Made by a program: the position numbers and the translations under genes. Source: Bradyrhizobium sp. 149 (GTDB taxonomy: Bacteria > Pseudomonadota > Alphaproteobacteria > Rhizobiales > Xanthobacteraceae). From it: a DNA stretch of 64,000 nt. Position 1 is the stretch's first letter. The number at the start of each line of letters is the position of its first letter. A model generated the notes under the pieces. It was not told the origin of the DNA, made no database searches, and saw only the letters and a program-made list of their open reading frames with translations. Positions 1 through 8,550 of this stretch are shown here, one piece after another. Location of the stretch: NCBI RefSeq assembly GCF_023073915.1, contig NZ_JADPKK010000023.1, positions 124,001 to 188,000 on the forward strand, in the 5' to 3' direction.

Positions 1-9
1 ATCACACCG

Positions 10-168
10 ATGGACAAAGCGGTTGCTTATGCGATTTCGATATTCATCGTCGTTGTAGGCGTCGGGATCCTTGTTGCCAGTATCACTTCCAGCTCGCCAG
101 CCTTATGGACGTGCGTTGCCGTCGTTCTCATTTCGATTGGTCTCGTGAGCGCCTTTGGCGATTGCTAA
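10..168 (+). CDS. small two-helix membrane protein, function unknown
   Basis: A 52-residue frame starts at ATG and ends with TAA. Almost the whole chain is hydrophobic and reads as two membrane helices (about residues 5-25 and 31-50) joined by a short serine-rich turn, with a Cys at the C-terminus. The frame stays open to the window edge, so the true start could be further upstream. Similar tiny membrane proteins are common in Bradyrhizobium, but I cannot assign a function. The gene is followed within 55 bp by a DUF2939-like fragment on the same strand. Confidence 0.5.
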   Translation: MDKAVAYAISIFIVVVGVGILVASITSSSPALWTCVAVVLISIGLVSAFGDC

Positions 169-221
169 CGATTAGCTAGCCTCGGCCAGCCTCGGAACAA
201 AGCTCACCTGCCTACATTTCC

Positions 222-467
222 ATGAAGTGGCTCATCGGTATCCTCCTGGTTGTGCTGGTCTGCGTAGGAGTTTATGCCGGGTCGGCCTTCGTGTCGCTGG
301 TAGGTTTGGTTTCCGCCGTCCGAGGTGCCGATGTCGCGCAAGTCATTGCTCCGACCGATATGCTCCGCGTCCGCCATTCCGTCGACCAGGTGATGACGAC
401 TATGACGCTTTCCGCAGTGGGTACGCGCAGAGCTGCGCGGGGGGTGGAGCATGTTTCGTGCAGATGA
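222..467 (+). pseudogene. truncated DUF2939-like protein
   Basis: The frame starts with an N-terminal membrane anchor (about residues 3-25) followed by a segment typical of the DUF2939 family start (VRGADVAQVIAPTDMLRVRH). Similarity to the family stops near residue 60, where the frame runs into an arginine-rich stretch and a stop; a family member would be roughly 180 residues. I read it as the 5' remnant of a DUF2939 gene broken by an indel near position 400. Family recognition is from memory of its N-terminal pattern and is moderate. Confidence 0.45.
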
Positions 468-1034
468 AGAGCACAGTGGCGCGGCTCAGCCGAAACATCA
501 CGAGGCGGGATCTTGCGCTTGGGCGCCGCAGCTTCAAGCTCCGGCAGTCTGGGCTGGAGGTACCCAGAAGCGGCAGCGTTGAAGGCCGCGACGTGGGAGA
601 TCGCTTAGCGTGCTCTCGCAGCATTTGCATTCTCCTATGTGAATCAGGGCTCGAATTCTGCCAAATACGTCGCGAGCGGAGCCATCTAAGTTCAAGCTGA
701 GAAACTTGCATCGCAGATTAGATTGCGCTTTTTCCCGAACTTCTGTTAGAATTGGCCGGGCAACGGGTAAGCCACCTTGGCATGCTTCCGCGACCGAGGC
801 TGGCACCGGTTCATCTCGCATCTATTTTCACCCGGGTCTGGAGCGGCAGCCCTGCTAGGCTAGTCAATTTCAAGCAACGATCCTTAATCGGCGCTTTACA
901 CAACTGATGCCGCGTTCGGGCGGCCTCTTTGCCTGACATCGACTGCGAATGAATCGCTTTTTTGCTGGATTTTCCCGCTCAACGGCTTCATACTCGTCCT
1001 CATTGAAAACTCAATTGTTTCCGGGGACATTGTG
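468..1034. other. no gene recognised
   Basis: About 570 bases with short overlapping frames on both strands, none with a convincing start, ribosome site or recognisable protein. The stretch 880-1030 is relatively AT-rich and could carry the promoter of the gene starting at 1035. Confidence 0.4.
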
Positions 1035-1340
1035 ATGGCAAAACCTGCCGTTTCCCGTGATGCATTTCGTGGGTTGTTCGCCTTCTATGCTGCGAAAGCT
1101 CATCACGACCACAAACACGAGGGCGAACATTGCCTTTTGAAGCTGTTCGGATCTGCTGAAGACATTCCTGGAAGCTTATTGCAGCAATGGTCGAACAGAG
1201 TTGACCTGCTCGGCTTCGAGACCGTTGGCCGCATAATGGAGCCGCGCGCCCGTCAAATCACCGATGGTAACGCGCGTTATGACCATGCCAGCGACTTTCT
1301 CCACGCACTCTTAAGAGACCTCGGCCAAAAAGTGCAGTGA
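1035..1340 (+). CDS. hypothetical protein, 101 aa
   Basis: Encodes a 101-residue soluble protein without signal peptide or membrane helix, rich in His near residues 20-30 (AHHDHKHEGEH). A GGGGA ribosome-site-like stretch lies a few bases upstream; an in-frame GTG directly precedes the chosen ATG. I do not recognise the family. It stands alone between non-coding stretches. Confidence 0.5.
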   Translation: MAKPAVSRDAFRGLFAFYAAKAHHDHKHEGEHCLLKLFGSAEDIPGSLLQQWSNRVDLLGFETVGRIMEPRARQITDGNARYDHASDFLHALLRDLGQKVQ

Positions 1341-1780
1341 TCAAGCCGCCGCGCTCATGCTGCGGCAGTCGTCAAACGCGCGATTTTTTTGCGAACTCTT
1401 GCCGCGCTTACGATCAAGTTGGACTTCATAAGGGACCTTCTGGCCTCAGCCAAACCTGACAAGCCGGCGCGTTCCACCGAGCTAATATGCACAACAACAT
1501 CCTTGTCGCCGTCTTCGGGGCCGGATGAAGATCGCCTTGAGCCTAACAGCGCGCGAACCGGCGTGCTTTTCAAGCACTCAGCTGGTCTAAGCAGCGAGCA
1601 AACGATCACAGCCGACGACCGCTGGGCTTGTGAAGTATTTCACACGCGCGAACAGAAAAGCTTATTACCCTCGCGCGGACCGGAGATACTCCGATCCAGC
1701 AACGTTTTGGAATGGCCCCTCACCGGTCTCACCGTGAAGCAAAAGGGAAATGCATTGCTATCCTTCACAGGAACACGACG
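1341..1780. other. no gene recognised
   Basis: An open frame crosses 1389-1784 on the plus strand, but its only starts are poor, its composition is unremarkable and no family is recognised; the overlapping minus-strand frames look like shadows. I leave this stretch unannotated. Confidence 0.35.
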
Positions 1781-1987
1781 ATGATCGCCGACAATTCGGC
1801 GCGTGCACATCACATCAATATTCAACGCTACCACCTCTTATTGCAAACCACTCTGACGGAGTTCGAGCGCCAGTTCGTCGAAAGGCGCCTGCGCGAGGAG
1901 CAATCGAAGCTGAAGATGCTGGTCAGTTCGCGCTCAAGCAACCTACACCACGATCAATCAAGCGGCCCAGATGACCCCGCAGGCTAG
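1781..1987 (+). CDS. small conserved helical protein, 68 aa
   Basis: A short, charged, mostly helical protein (LQTTLTEFERQFVERRLREE) of a kind repeatedly seen in Bradyrhizobium genomes near stress genes. The ATG at 1781 was chosen because the conserved-looking part begins there (IADNSARAHHINIQRYHLLL); the frame is open further upstream but without similar character. No membrane segment or signal. Function unknown. Confidence 0.55.
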   Translation: MIADNSARAHHINIQRYHLLLQTTLTEFERQFVERRLREEQSKLKMLVSSRSSNLHHDQSSGPDDPAG

Positions 1988-2068
1988 CTGCGCTTACCCC
2001 GTTCCATTCATGCTGCAGAAGGTACGCATTTCATCGGCACAACTTCTAATCTCGACAGGAGAGCATTC

Positions 2069-2281
2069 ATGGGGAAGGATCATTGCTTGATCGTTCAAGC
2101 AGCCGGGAGACAGTTGGATCTGCTACGCGATGAAGCGTCTCGCATTGCAAAAGGGAGGAAGATCGACTGGTGGATCGATCGTGCAGACGTGGGCACGCTC
2201 TTTTGCTTCGAAGATACTGCGGCAAAAGAGGCGTTCGCGAGTAGCTGCGACAGCTTCGGTATTCCACGCCGAGAGAGCTAG
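2069..2281 (+). CDS. hypothetical protein, 70 aa
   Basis: The ATG is preceded by a good ribosome site (ACAGGAGAG). The product is a soluble 70-residue protein with a helical N-terminal half and a segment WWIDRADVGTLFCFEDTAAK that resembles a small alpha/beta fold. No catalytic motif seen and no family recognised. It opens a run of three short same-strand genes. Confidence 0.5.
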   Translation: MGKDHCLIVQAAGRQLDLLRDEASRIAKGRKIDWWIDRADVGTLFCFEDTAAKEAFASSCDSFGIPRRES

Positions 2282-2363
2282 CCGGAGCGCCAGGAAAACC
2301 GCCCAACCACTTGCGCTCACCCTTCGGTTGCGGTTGGATTATCGTTTTAGGACTGTTGATCCA

Positions 2364-2546
2364 ATGGCCATCCAAGTGATTGTGGCGAAGGTTCTCAGAG
2401 ACGAACTTGCCTTGCGGGGCATTCGATCCTTGACCGCGGAGGAGCCGGAGGCGATTGCTGCTCGCATCTTTGAGCGGATCACTGAACTCGAGCTGGAGCT
2501 TGCCGCCCGGGATTTCAACATTCCCGGAAGCGGCCGGCCAACGTGA
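2364..2546 (+). CDS. hypothetical protein, 60 aa
   Basis: Predicted 60-residue acidic protein, largely helical, alanine and glutamate rich (LTAEEPEAIAARIFERITEL). The frame extends upstream of the ATG, but the protein-like part begins at this methionine. Function unknown; it lies between two other short hypothetical genes on the same strand. Confidence 0.4.
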   Translation: MAIQVIVAKVLRDELALRGIRSLTAEEPEAIAARIFERITELELELAARDFNIPGSGRPT

Positions 2547-2600
2547 CGGGCTGAGTGTAGGTCCGTTTACGACCCCCTACTAAGGGAGCTGGAGCGCACG

Positions 2601-2939
2601 ATGGCGCAAACCGTCCGGCTCACATTCTCGGAAATCGAGAAGGTTCGCGAGACCCTTACCTGCGTCAGCGTACAAGTTCAGCGCCTGGTGGCAAATGAGA
2701 GCTCGCGCAAAGCTGGTCACGTGCAGGCGATCGTGGCTCCACACTGCGTTCGTGGCTGGGCTTTCTCTGAAACAGCGCACGGTGGAATTCATCGGCCAGA
2801 AGAACTTGCCCACTCGCGCTATCCCTCCGGTTGCGGCGGGTTTTTCCGGGCTGGTCGAAGGCCATTCCACAAACGTTCAGATTCACTATTGAAGCAGCGT
2901 AGGCCCTCTGGACGCCCCCCAAATGCAGGCCGCACGTAA
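2601..2939 (+). CDS. hypothetical protein, possibly frameshifted
   Basis: A GGGAGCTGGAG ribosome-site region precedes the ATG. The first 40 residues (helical, MAQTVRLTFSEIEKVRETL) look like a real small protein, but after about residue 45 the sequence becomes rich in Arg, Gly and Pro, while a neighbouring frame (about 2740-2890) looks more protein-like. I suspect an indel near 2740. No family recognised. Confidence 0.3.
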   Translation: MAQTVRLTFSEIEKVRETLTCVSVQVQRLVANESSRKAGHVQAIVAPHCVRGWAFSETAHGGIHRPEELAHSRYPSGCGGFFRAGRRPFHKRSDSLLKQRRPSGRPPNAGRT

Positions 2940-3835
2940 GGTCTGTTGCAGGCGATCACATGCAGCCGAGGTCGCGTTTCGATGCTTATCGGATGCTTGC
3001 GATCTCAGGAGCAACAGGACGGCGGCTTATAGCTGTGGGGCTGATGTAGTCAGCGGCGATAGTGCGTCACGGCTGTTCCTGGATGACCTTGGAATACTGC
3101 GCACCGCCGACCGTGGCGCTTGGTGCGCGCGCCAGCCGGATCAGGCAATCTTACGATTTGGCCCCAAGGTGGAGATTGTCTTGGGCGCGGGCTCCCCGGT
3201 TTATTTTCACTAAAATGGAAGCTCCTGACGAACAATTCTCTGTTCTGCTCATAGCTAACTGGTCTGGTCGTAGCTTATGACCGTAGCTTCTTCCTGCTGC
3301 CTAAGAGCGACCTTCCAAAAACGCTAAGGGTCCTACGTCATAGGCAATTCGGTTGGGAGGAGTGGATATCCTCTGATCTACGACAAATTGAGGATTGTAG
3401 GCAGATGCCATTGGTCGCGCTTCGTGAGGCTCGTCAGGGCGGCATAGAGCGCCGTTCTCCCGGCAGATGCGCTCCATGGCGCCTCGCGAGGTGCTTGCAA
3501 TCGACCTTTGATGCGACACACCCGCCCTCGCCCGCCGCCGCAACTTTTCAAAGGCGCGCGGCACAGACCGAAGCGGTGGTATTTGCCGCACGGCCCGATC
3601 TGCCGGCGCCAGATATCGCCCAAGCCGCATTCTGAGCTCCTGAGTTCGAGGATCGGCAAACACGTAAGAAAAGGGGCGACCCGCCTGGGCGGGCCGCCGC
3701 ATAATTCATCGCCCACAACATGCGCTGGGCTGAGAAGTTCCAGGTTTCCGTTCCGGAGGGGGGTCGCTAGCCGGCCGATCACCGTCAATCGGCGTGACTT
3801 CCGGTTTGGCTTGCAGAGCCGGCGGTTATGCGACG
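2940..3835. other. no gene recognised
   Basis: Nearly 900 bases with long overlapping frames on both strands, all of low complexity in Arg, Pro, Ala and Ser, as expected for non-coding or decayed high-GC sequence. No start with a good ribosome site and no recognisable domain. Probably remnant sequence. Confidence 0.4.
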
Positions 3836-4159
3836 CTATGTCAGAAGCTGTGGCAGTCGCGTCGCCTCCAAGTGCACCTGATCGACACATCGCTGCACCG
3901 GACCCGGGTAGTCTTGCTCGATCCAAGGCTCATCGGCAAAGCGAACATCGTCGATCTTCGAAAGCCGAAGGCAGATCCACTTGGCTTGTGCCGGACGCGT
4001 CGTCCGCTCACTCGCGTGCACAAGGAGGACGAATGCGCGCTCCTCTCCGGTGGTATGGCCCAGGATATAGGGGCAGACCGTCTGGCACTTGCCGTCGCGG
4101 CTGACGTGAACGGGCCGGCGTTCAAGAAGCGCTTGTCTGAGCGTGATGAAGACTTTGCT
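3836..4159 (-). CDS. conserved hypothetical domain, fused in frame to a PIN remnant
   Basis: About 107 residues that follow the end of a PIN domain in the same reading frame without a stop. The domain carries the pattern RPVHVSRDGK..CPYILGHTTGEERAFV followed by a CVDQVHLE end, which I associate with small stand-alone hypothetical proteins of rhizobia that start just before the RQAL segment. No independent ATG is evident, so this is either a gene with an unusual start or one joined to the PIN remnant by loss of the intervening stop. Function unknown. Confidence 0.4.
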   Translation of the reverse strand, partial: SKVFITLRQALLERRPVHVSRDGKCQTVCPYILGHTTGEERAFVLLVHASERTTRPAQAKWICLRLSKIDDVRFADEPWIEQDYPGPVQRCVDQVHLEATRLPQLLT

Positions 4160-4162
4160 GTG

Positions 4163-4577
4163 GCCTGCGCTAAGGATCTGGAATGGCCGCTTCTGAGCGC
4201 GGCTGGGTCGGTACGCTGCGAAGTCCGGATTGAAGGTCGCTGCTCGCGTGATCCCCATGCGCTCCATCAGGGCAAAACTCGTCCGGTCGACGAAGGAAAA
4301 GCTCTCGTCCGGGAAGCGCGCTCCTATCTCCGAAGCCGCATCCAGATCGGCGCGGACGATGGGTTCGATCCGAACTCCGCTGTCGCGCAGCCGCTCCCAG
4401 AAGACTTCCGCCACACCGCGGCCAATCGGGCTCTTAGAAGCTGGCACGTCTCGACCAGCACCAAGTCCGTCGTGAGGTATTGGCCGACGCTCTGAAGGAT
4501 CGACTTGGCGCGCTCATTCTGAGCATCTTGCTTGGCCGCTGCAGCGAACCAGACGGAGCTGTCAACGAACCACTCAT
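4163..4577 (-). pseudogene. PIN-domain (VapC-like) ribonuclease, frameshifted
   Basis: PIN-domain proteins are metal-dependent RNases, usually toxins of toxin-antitoxin pairs. Visible parts: the first acidic motif FVDSSVWFAAA at the start, the helix segment TTDLVLVETCQLLRARL, the third acidic motif SFVDRTSFALMERMGI and the end AATFNPDFAAY. The parts lie in different frames: the start ATG overlaps the stop of the upstream gene (ATGA), one G appears to be missing just after it, and a second G near 4421-4424 within GRGVAEVF. With both restored the gene would be 139 codons, normal for the family. No antitoxin is visible upstream. Confidence 0.7.
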
Positions 4578-5080
4578 TCGTGTAACTCCTGAACCGGGTA
4601 CTGCCAAATGTCGCGCTTTGGCTCGTTGCCCTCAAGCCATTTTTGCGCGCGCTCTTTCGAGGCAAAGAGCTTGATCCAGTCGGGCTCACCGAACGCTCTG
4701 GACGCCGGATCGGGCAAGCAGAGCCACACCGAGGCTTGAGCTGGACCGCCTTCCACTTCGTACTCCCAGGCAACGCCTTCGGGGTCGTTGTCGTGGAGCC
4801 AGGCGTCGGCGGCACCCCAAGCTGCAAATATCTTGACCCACTCCGGATGCCCCGCCGCGCGCACCTCGCCGTTCTCGTAGTCATCAAGGTAGAGCCATAC
4901 GGTTCTGCCCTCTCGGCGAGCCGTGTCATGACTGCGCACCACCTCGTTGACCCTCTGCCGGTTGGAACGATCGGTTTCAGGCAGCGACGTCACCGCCGCA
5001 TAGAGTTCGGCGGGAATGCTGCGCCTGTCGCCGGGAGGCTTGGAGCGCCATTCCACCCATTGATCGAATGCGTCCGACAT
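4574..5080 (-). CDS. hypothetical protein with two tandem copies of a ~50-residue unit
   Basis: A 168-residue soluble protein. After an N-terminal helical part (about 1-58) come two related units, at about residues 60-112 and 117-164. Both have the order VWL-L, then PEW or PDW with K-FA, then A-WL--N, then an aromatic W-Y end (for example VWLYLDDYENG against VWLCLPDPASR, and WLHDNDPEG against WLEGNEPKR). I chose the ATG at 5080 because AGGAGG lies 9 bases before it; a GTG at 5089 overlaps the ligD stop. It follows ligD directly and overlaps the PIN gene by four bases, so the three were probably one operon. Function unknown. Confidence 0.65.
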   Translation of the reverse strand: MSDAFDQWVEWRSKPPGDRRSIPAELYAAVTSLPETDRSNRQRVNEVVRSHDTARREGRTVWLYLDDYENGEVRAAGHPEWVKIFAAWGAADAWLHDNDPEGVAWEYEVEGGPAQASVWLCLPDPASRAFGEPDWIKLFASKERAQKWLEGNEPKRDIWQYPVQELHE

Positions 5081-5085
5081 CTTGT

Positions 5086-6903
5086 TCACCTCCTTGGTTT
5101 CGCACGGAACGGACTGTCGATGGTGAAGGCGTCCGGCGCGATCCCGCTCTCGATCCGCTTCCAGGTCACGGGCGCTGCGATCGGAAATCCCTCTCGGGCT
5201 CGCGGGGAATAGGTGCCGATGGCGGTGGTGCCGCGACCATTGCGCAGATAGTCGAGGAAGATGCGATCGCGGCGCTTTGCCTGAGCAGACAGCAGGTAGC
5301 GGTCTGGATGGCGCGCTGCGAGGGCGGAGACCAGCTGATGCGCAACCCGATGCGCCTTGTCGTGCAGCATCGGCTGATCCAGTAGCGCCATCAGATGAAT
5401 ACCTTTGCCCCCGGTGAGCTTGGGCCAGGTCTCAAAACCCTCGCGCTTCATCAGCGTGCGTAGATCGAGCGCGGTCTCCACCACGGCATTCCAGTCGACG
5501 CCCTCGCCGGGATCGAGGTCGATCACGATGCGGTCGGCATGTTCGAAGTCCTCGGCGGTCGCATTCCACGGGTGAAGCTCGACCGCGCCGATCTCGACGA
5601 GCCCAAGCAAACCATCAAGGCTGTCGACCCACAGGCGCGTTCCTTGGCCGCCCTCGCGCTTCTGAATACGAAGCTGATGCACGGCGGCCGGAATGTCCTT
5701 CGGCAGCGGCCCCTTGTGATAAAAGGTCGTGCCGTGCACGTGACGCACGAGCTTCAGCGGACGATGGCCGAGGTGCGGCAGCGCCTTCTTCCACACCCGG
5801 GTCCAATAATCGGCGAGTTCTTCTTTGGACGGAGCAACGGCCTCGGGCAGAAGCTGCAGGATGTTCTCCCGGGGGACGCCCAGCTTCGGCCGGCCGGCGA
5901 CGGACGGCACCAGCCGCGGCGCCTTGACCTTGCGCACCGCAAGATCATCGCGAAACCCCTTCAACACGGCTTCGCGGAGCAGGCCATCATCGGTCAGCGC
6001 ACCATATTGCACCTCGATCCCAAGGGTCGGCTCGACCCAGGTCGCCTTCGGCTTTTTGACCGCCGCATCGAGCGGAGAATTCTTGCGGATCAACGGATCC
6101 AGCCGCTCGCGCAATTCGCGTGCAGTCGTCTCGGTGTAACCGGTACGCACCTTGCCGGCGTAGAGCAGCTTGCCGTTCTGGCGCCGGCCGACGTAGAGCG
6201 AGGCGACCTTGCGCGGGCGCGCCCCAAGCTTCTCCACGAAGGCGACGATCGGAAGGGTCTCGCTCTTCTTGCACTTGAGCTTGATCCAGCTCTCCTGCCG
6301 ACCCGAGCGGTACGGCTGGCCCAGCCGCTTGGCGACCAGACCTTCGAGGCCCAGCTTGCACCCGTTGTCGAATATCACGTTGCCGTCCGCCGCAAGCGCC
6401 TCGACATAGATGAAAGTCTCTGGCGCGTCCTTCAGAAGCCGCTGCAGCAGGCGCTTGCGATCCTCATACGCGACAGCACGCAAGTCATAGCCGTCCAGGT
6501 ACAGGAGATCGAAAGCGTGGTAGCGCACGCGCTCGCTGCGCTTCGGACCGAGCTCCCGCCTCAGCTGCTGGAAGTCCGGCAGGCCGGCACTGCCGTACAC
6601 CACGGCCTCACCGTCCATGATCGCACTGTTTGCCTTGAGTAGGTCGGCGCTCGCGGCGATCGAGGAGAATTGTTCGGTCCAGTCCAGGCCCGTGCGTGAA
6701 TAGACCTTGGCATCACCATCTCGCAGGTGCAGCTGCGCGCGGTAGCCGTCGGCCTTGATCTCGTAGACCCAGTCTTTGCCGCGCGGCGGCTTCTCGCGCA
6801 ACGTGGGATCACACGGCTCGATGTAACCAGGAATAGCAACTTTGATGGCGCCGTGGACACGCGATACTCCCGAACGAGACTGACGCAACTCCACAGCACA
6901 CAT
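5086..6903 (-). CDS. ligD: ATP-dependent DNA ligase D, ligase plus polymerase domains
   Basis: LigD joins double-strand breaks in bacterial non-homologous end joining together with Ku. Residues about 22-330 form the ligase with nucleotidyl lysine K50 (YEIKADGYRA), motif III (YHAFDLLYLDG, 128-138), motif IV (EGLVAKR, 187-193) and motif V (WIKLK, 206-210). Residues about 370-600 form the archaeo-eukaryotic-primase-like polymerase: HPW (444-446), catalytic DLD (462-464) and the GGKG loop (498-501). There is no 3'-phosphoesterase domain at either end, so this is the two-domain LIG-POL version. The 605-residue frame is intact although the Ku gene 1.6 kb away is broken. The start is uncertain by about 20 codons; no strong ribosome site precedes the ATG. 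Confidence 0.9.
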   Translation of the reverse strand: MCAVELRQSRSGVSRVHGAIKVAIPGYIEPCDPTLREKPPRGKDWVYEIKADGYRAQLHLRDGDAKVYSRTGLDWTEQFSSIAASADLLKANSAIMDGEAVVYGSAGLPDFQQLRRELGPKRSERVRYHAFDLLYLDGYDLRAVAYEDRKRLLQRLLKDAPETFIYVEALAADGNVIFDNGCKLGLEGLVAKRLGQPYRSGRQESWIKLKCKKSETLPIVAFVEKLGARPRKVASLYVGRRQNGKLLYAGKVRTGYTETTARELRERLDPLIRKNSPLDAAVKKPKATWVEPTLGIEVQYGALTDDGLLREAVLKGFRDDLAVRKVKAPRLVPSVAGRPKLGVPRENILQLLPEAVAPSKEELADYWTRVWKKALPHLGHRPLKLVRHVHGTTFYHKGPLPKDIPAAVHQLRIQKREGGQGTRLWVDSLDGLLGLVEIGAVELHPWNATAEDFEHADRIVIDLDPGEGVDWNAVVETALDLRTLMKREGFETWPKLTGGKGIHLMALLDQPMLHDKAHRVAHQLVSALAARHPDRYLLSAQAKRRDRIFLDYLRNGRGTTAIGTYSPRAREGFPIAAPVTWKRIESGIAPDAFTIDSPFRAKPRR

Positions 6904-7014
6904 TGCGATTCAACGTCGTCACGCCGATTCGTTCCTTGTCTCATCTGCGGATCCCCGGAACGTGGGTTGCCTCCGGGCGTTGGCGAGCGGTGGTGCAGGG
7001 GAGGAGCGAGTGCG

Positions 7015-7191
7015 ATGATAGAAACGGAGAGCCTGCTCGAAAAATGTCGCCGGTGCGGCGCATGGCCTATGGCGGCGAACATCCAAAAGACCGCTTCCGT
7101 GCGACGCGAAATCCAGTTCAGGTGTCCGAGGTGCCGGGCGGAAGAGGTCGGCTGGCTCCGTCGTCCGCAGTCCCCGCTGCGCGCTGCCTGA
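7015..7191 (+). CDS. small zinc-ribbon protein, 58 aa
   Basis: A 58-residue protein with two Cys pairs, CRRC (about residues 11-14) and CPRC (about 38-41), spaced as in a single zinc ribbon. The ATG follows GGGGAGGAGCG, a good ribosome site. No other domain. It sits between divergent ligD and a frameshifted secreted protein; the role is unknown. Confidence 0.5.
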   Translation: MIETESLLEKCRRCGAWPMAANIQKTASVRREIQFRCPRCRAEEVGWLRRPQSPLRAA

Positions 7192-7396
7192 TATCACCGC
7201 CCCAGAGCCAAGGAACTGACGCCATTGCGTTCTCCAAGGGGCGGCAGATGCTCGTGCGGGTTTCTCGCCAAGAATTCTCGATGCTAATGATCCTGTCGAG
7301 GAAGGTGAGTAGCTCGCGTGCTTCAATCGGCAGCATCAGACATCTTGGAACGTAGTGACCTTCTCCGCTTTTCTCTATGATCGCCGGAGGAACGCG

Positions 7397-7865
7397 ATGA
7401 AATCGACGTGGGCAGCTCTCACATTGACACTTGCTGCCTCGACATTGGCGGCTTCGGCCCAGCCGGTCAGATGGACCAGATACAACATTCCGGAGAGCGG
7501 CACCTCCGTTGACTTTCCGTCCGCGATCTTTACCGAGGCAGCCGGCCGACCCGACGGTTACGGTCAACGGTTCCGCACCGCCGACGGACGCGCAGACCTC
7601 ACGATCCAGGCCGCGCCGAGCGTCGGGAACGACTCTCCCGCTACCTTTCTAGCAAAGAAGCATCCGCCTTCACGCATTCAATACAAGCGAATGACGCCAC
7701 GGTTCGTTGCGGTGTCCAGCTACAGGGGGGGACAAGGTTTGGTACAACCGCTGCAACTTCTCCGGGCGGCTGGTCCATTGCATCCTGATCAACTATCCCG
7801 CGGACGAAGAGCACGACTGGGACAAGATCGTCACTCGCATCAGTCTGTCGCTCAGCGGCAAATAG
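7397..7865 (+). pseudogene. secreted conserved protein, broken by one extra G
   Basis: The N-terminal 18 residues form a Sec signal peptide (cleavage after ASA). The first frame runs to VSSYRGGQ; the natural continuation, DKVWYNRCNFSGRLVHCILI and on to DWDKIVTRISLSLSGK and a TAG at 7865, lies in another frame. The switch is at a run of seven G at 7725-7731. Start to stop is 469 bases; removing one G gives exactly 156 codons. A real one-base insertion or a sequencing error in the homopolymer are both possible. Restored, this is a small periplasmic protein of a family I have seen near Ku genes; function unknown. Confidence 0.65.
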
Positions 7866-7878
7866 ATTCTCTATTGGC

Positions 7879-8156
7879 TCAGGCTGACATTTTCGCGGTC
7901 CCGCCGTTCAAAGCGCTCAGGTCGTCCGGGACTTCGCCGAACTTGCGAATGACGGTGACGTCTCCGAACTCGCCGGTCGCAGGATCTCCAGTACGGCTGA
8001 ATGCGACTGAGCCTAGGATCCCGGGCTTGCGAGACAGCGCCTCGGCACGCATCACCGCAGCATTGGCCGAGAAGCACTCCGACGCCTCGCCGGCGGCGGT
8101 GCCATCGTCCGCGCGGCAACAAAGGGCAACGCGACGCAGTAGGTGATCTCGGCCAT
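7879..8156 (-). pseudogene. conserved hypothetical protein, frameshifted
   Basis: The start (MAEITYCVALPFVA) is in one frame and the remainder (DDGTAAGEASECFSANAAVM to the TGA at 7879) in another; the shift lies near 8105-8118. The full span is 278 bases, two more than a multiple of three, consistent with one base lost. Such about 93-residue proteins are frequent in Bradyrhizobium. The gene starts one base downstream of the stop of the next minus-strand gene (8158-8382), so the two form an operon. Function unknown. Confidence 0.6.
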
Positions 8157-8157
8157 G

Positions 8158-8382
8158 TCAGTCGTACCAATCCTTGCGATCGCGCGGGATGTCGAGCCGG
8201 CGGCGCGAGTAGCCGGCGGAAACCGAGGCGCGTAGCTCCACGACCTGTGCCTCCAGGAAGCCGTTGGCGACAAGCAGCGATTTGACAGCTTCGCGCGCAT
8301 CTCCGCCGCAGGCAGCGATCGTCTGGTCGGCGGCGGCCTCCAGCTCGAAGCTGGCCGGTTCAGATGGCTGGGGTCGGTTCAT
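8158..8382 (-). CDS. hypothetical protein, 74 aa
   Basis: A soluble 74-residue protein with helices around DQTIAACGGDAREAVKSLLV and a basic C-terminal third. It contains a segment similar to the small helical proteins often placed next to the family encoded by the following gene, and stops one base before that gene starts, implying co-transcription. It is divergent from ku. Function unknown. Confidence 0.5.
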   Translation of the reverse strand: MNRPQPSEPASFELEAAADQTIAACGGDAREAVKSLLVANGFLEAQVVELRASVSAGYSRRRLDIPRDRKDWYD

Positions 8383-8550
8383 AGGTGAATGTTCTCATTA
8401 TGTTCGCAAAAGTCAAGCGTGCGCGCCATGTGCCGTAGCGCCTCTCTCGGCGGTCAGGCCCAATATGCGTCGACGGCGGCGGCAGTGTCGGAACCGTGTC
8501 GGGCCGTTCGTCTTGAGTCCAAGTCCTCGTACCTGGAGTTTTGCGTACCC

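Noticed and set aside
1389..1784. 131-codon plus-strand frame
   Set aside because: TTG start inside a T run, no ribosome site and no protein-like pattern.
5539..6642. Open frame of 367 codons on the plus strand
   Set aside because: It is the exact antisense of the ligD ligase and polymerase domains, whose motifs are intact; a typical high-GC shadow frame.
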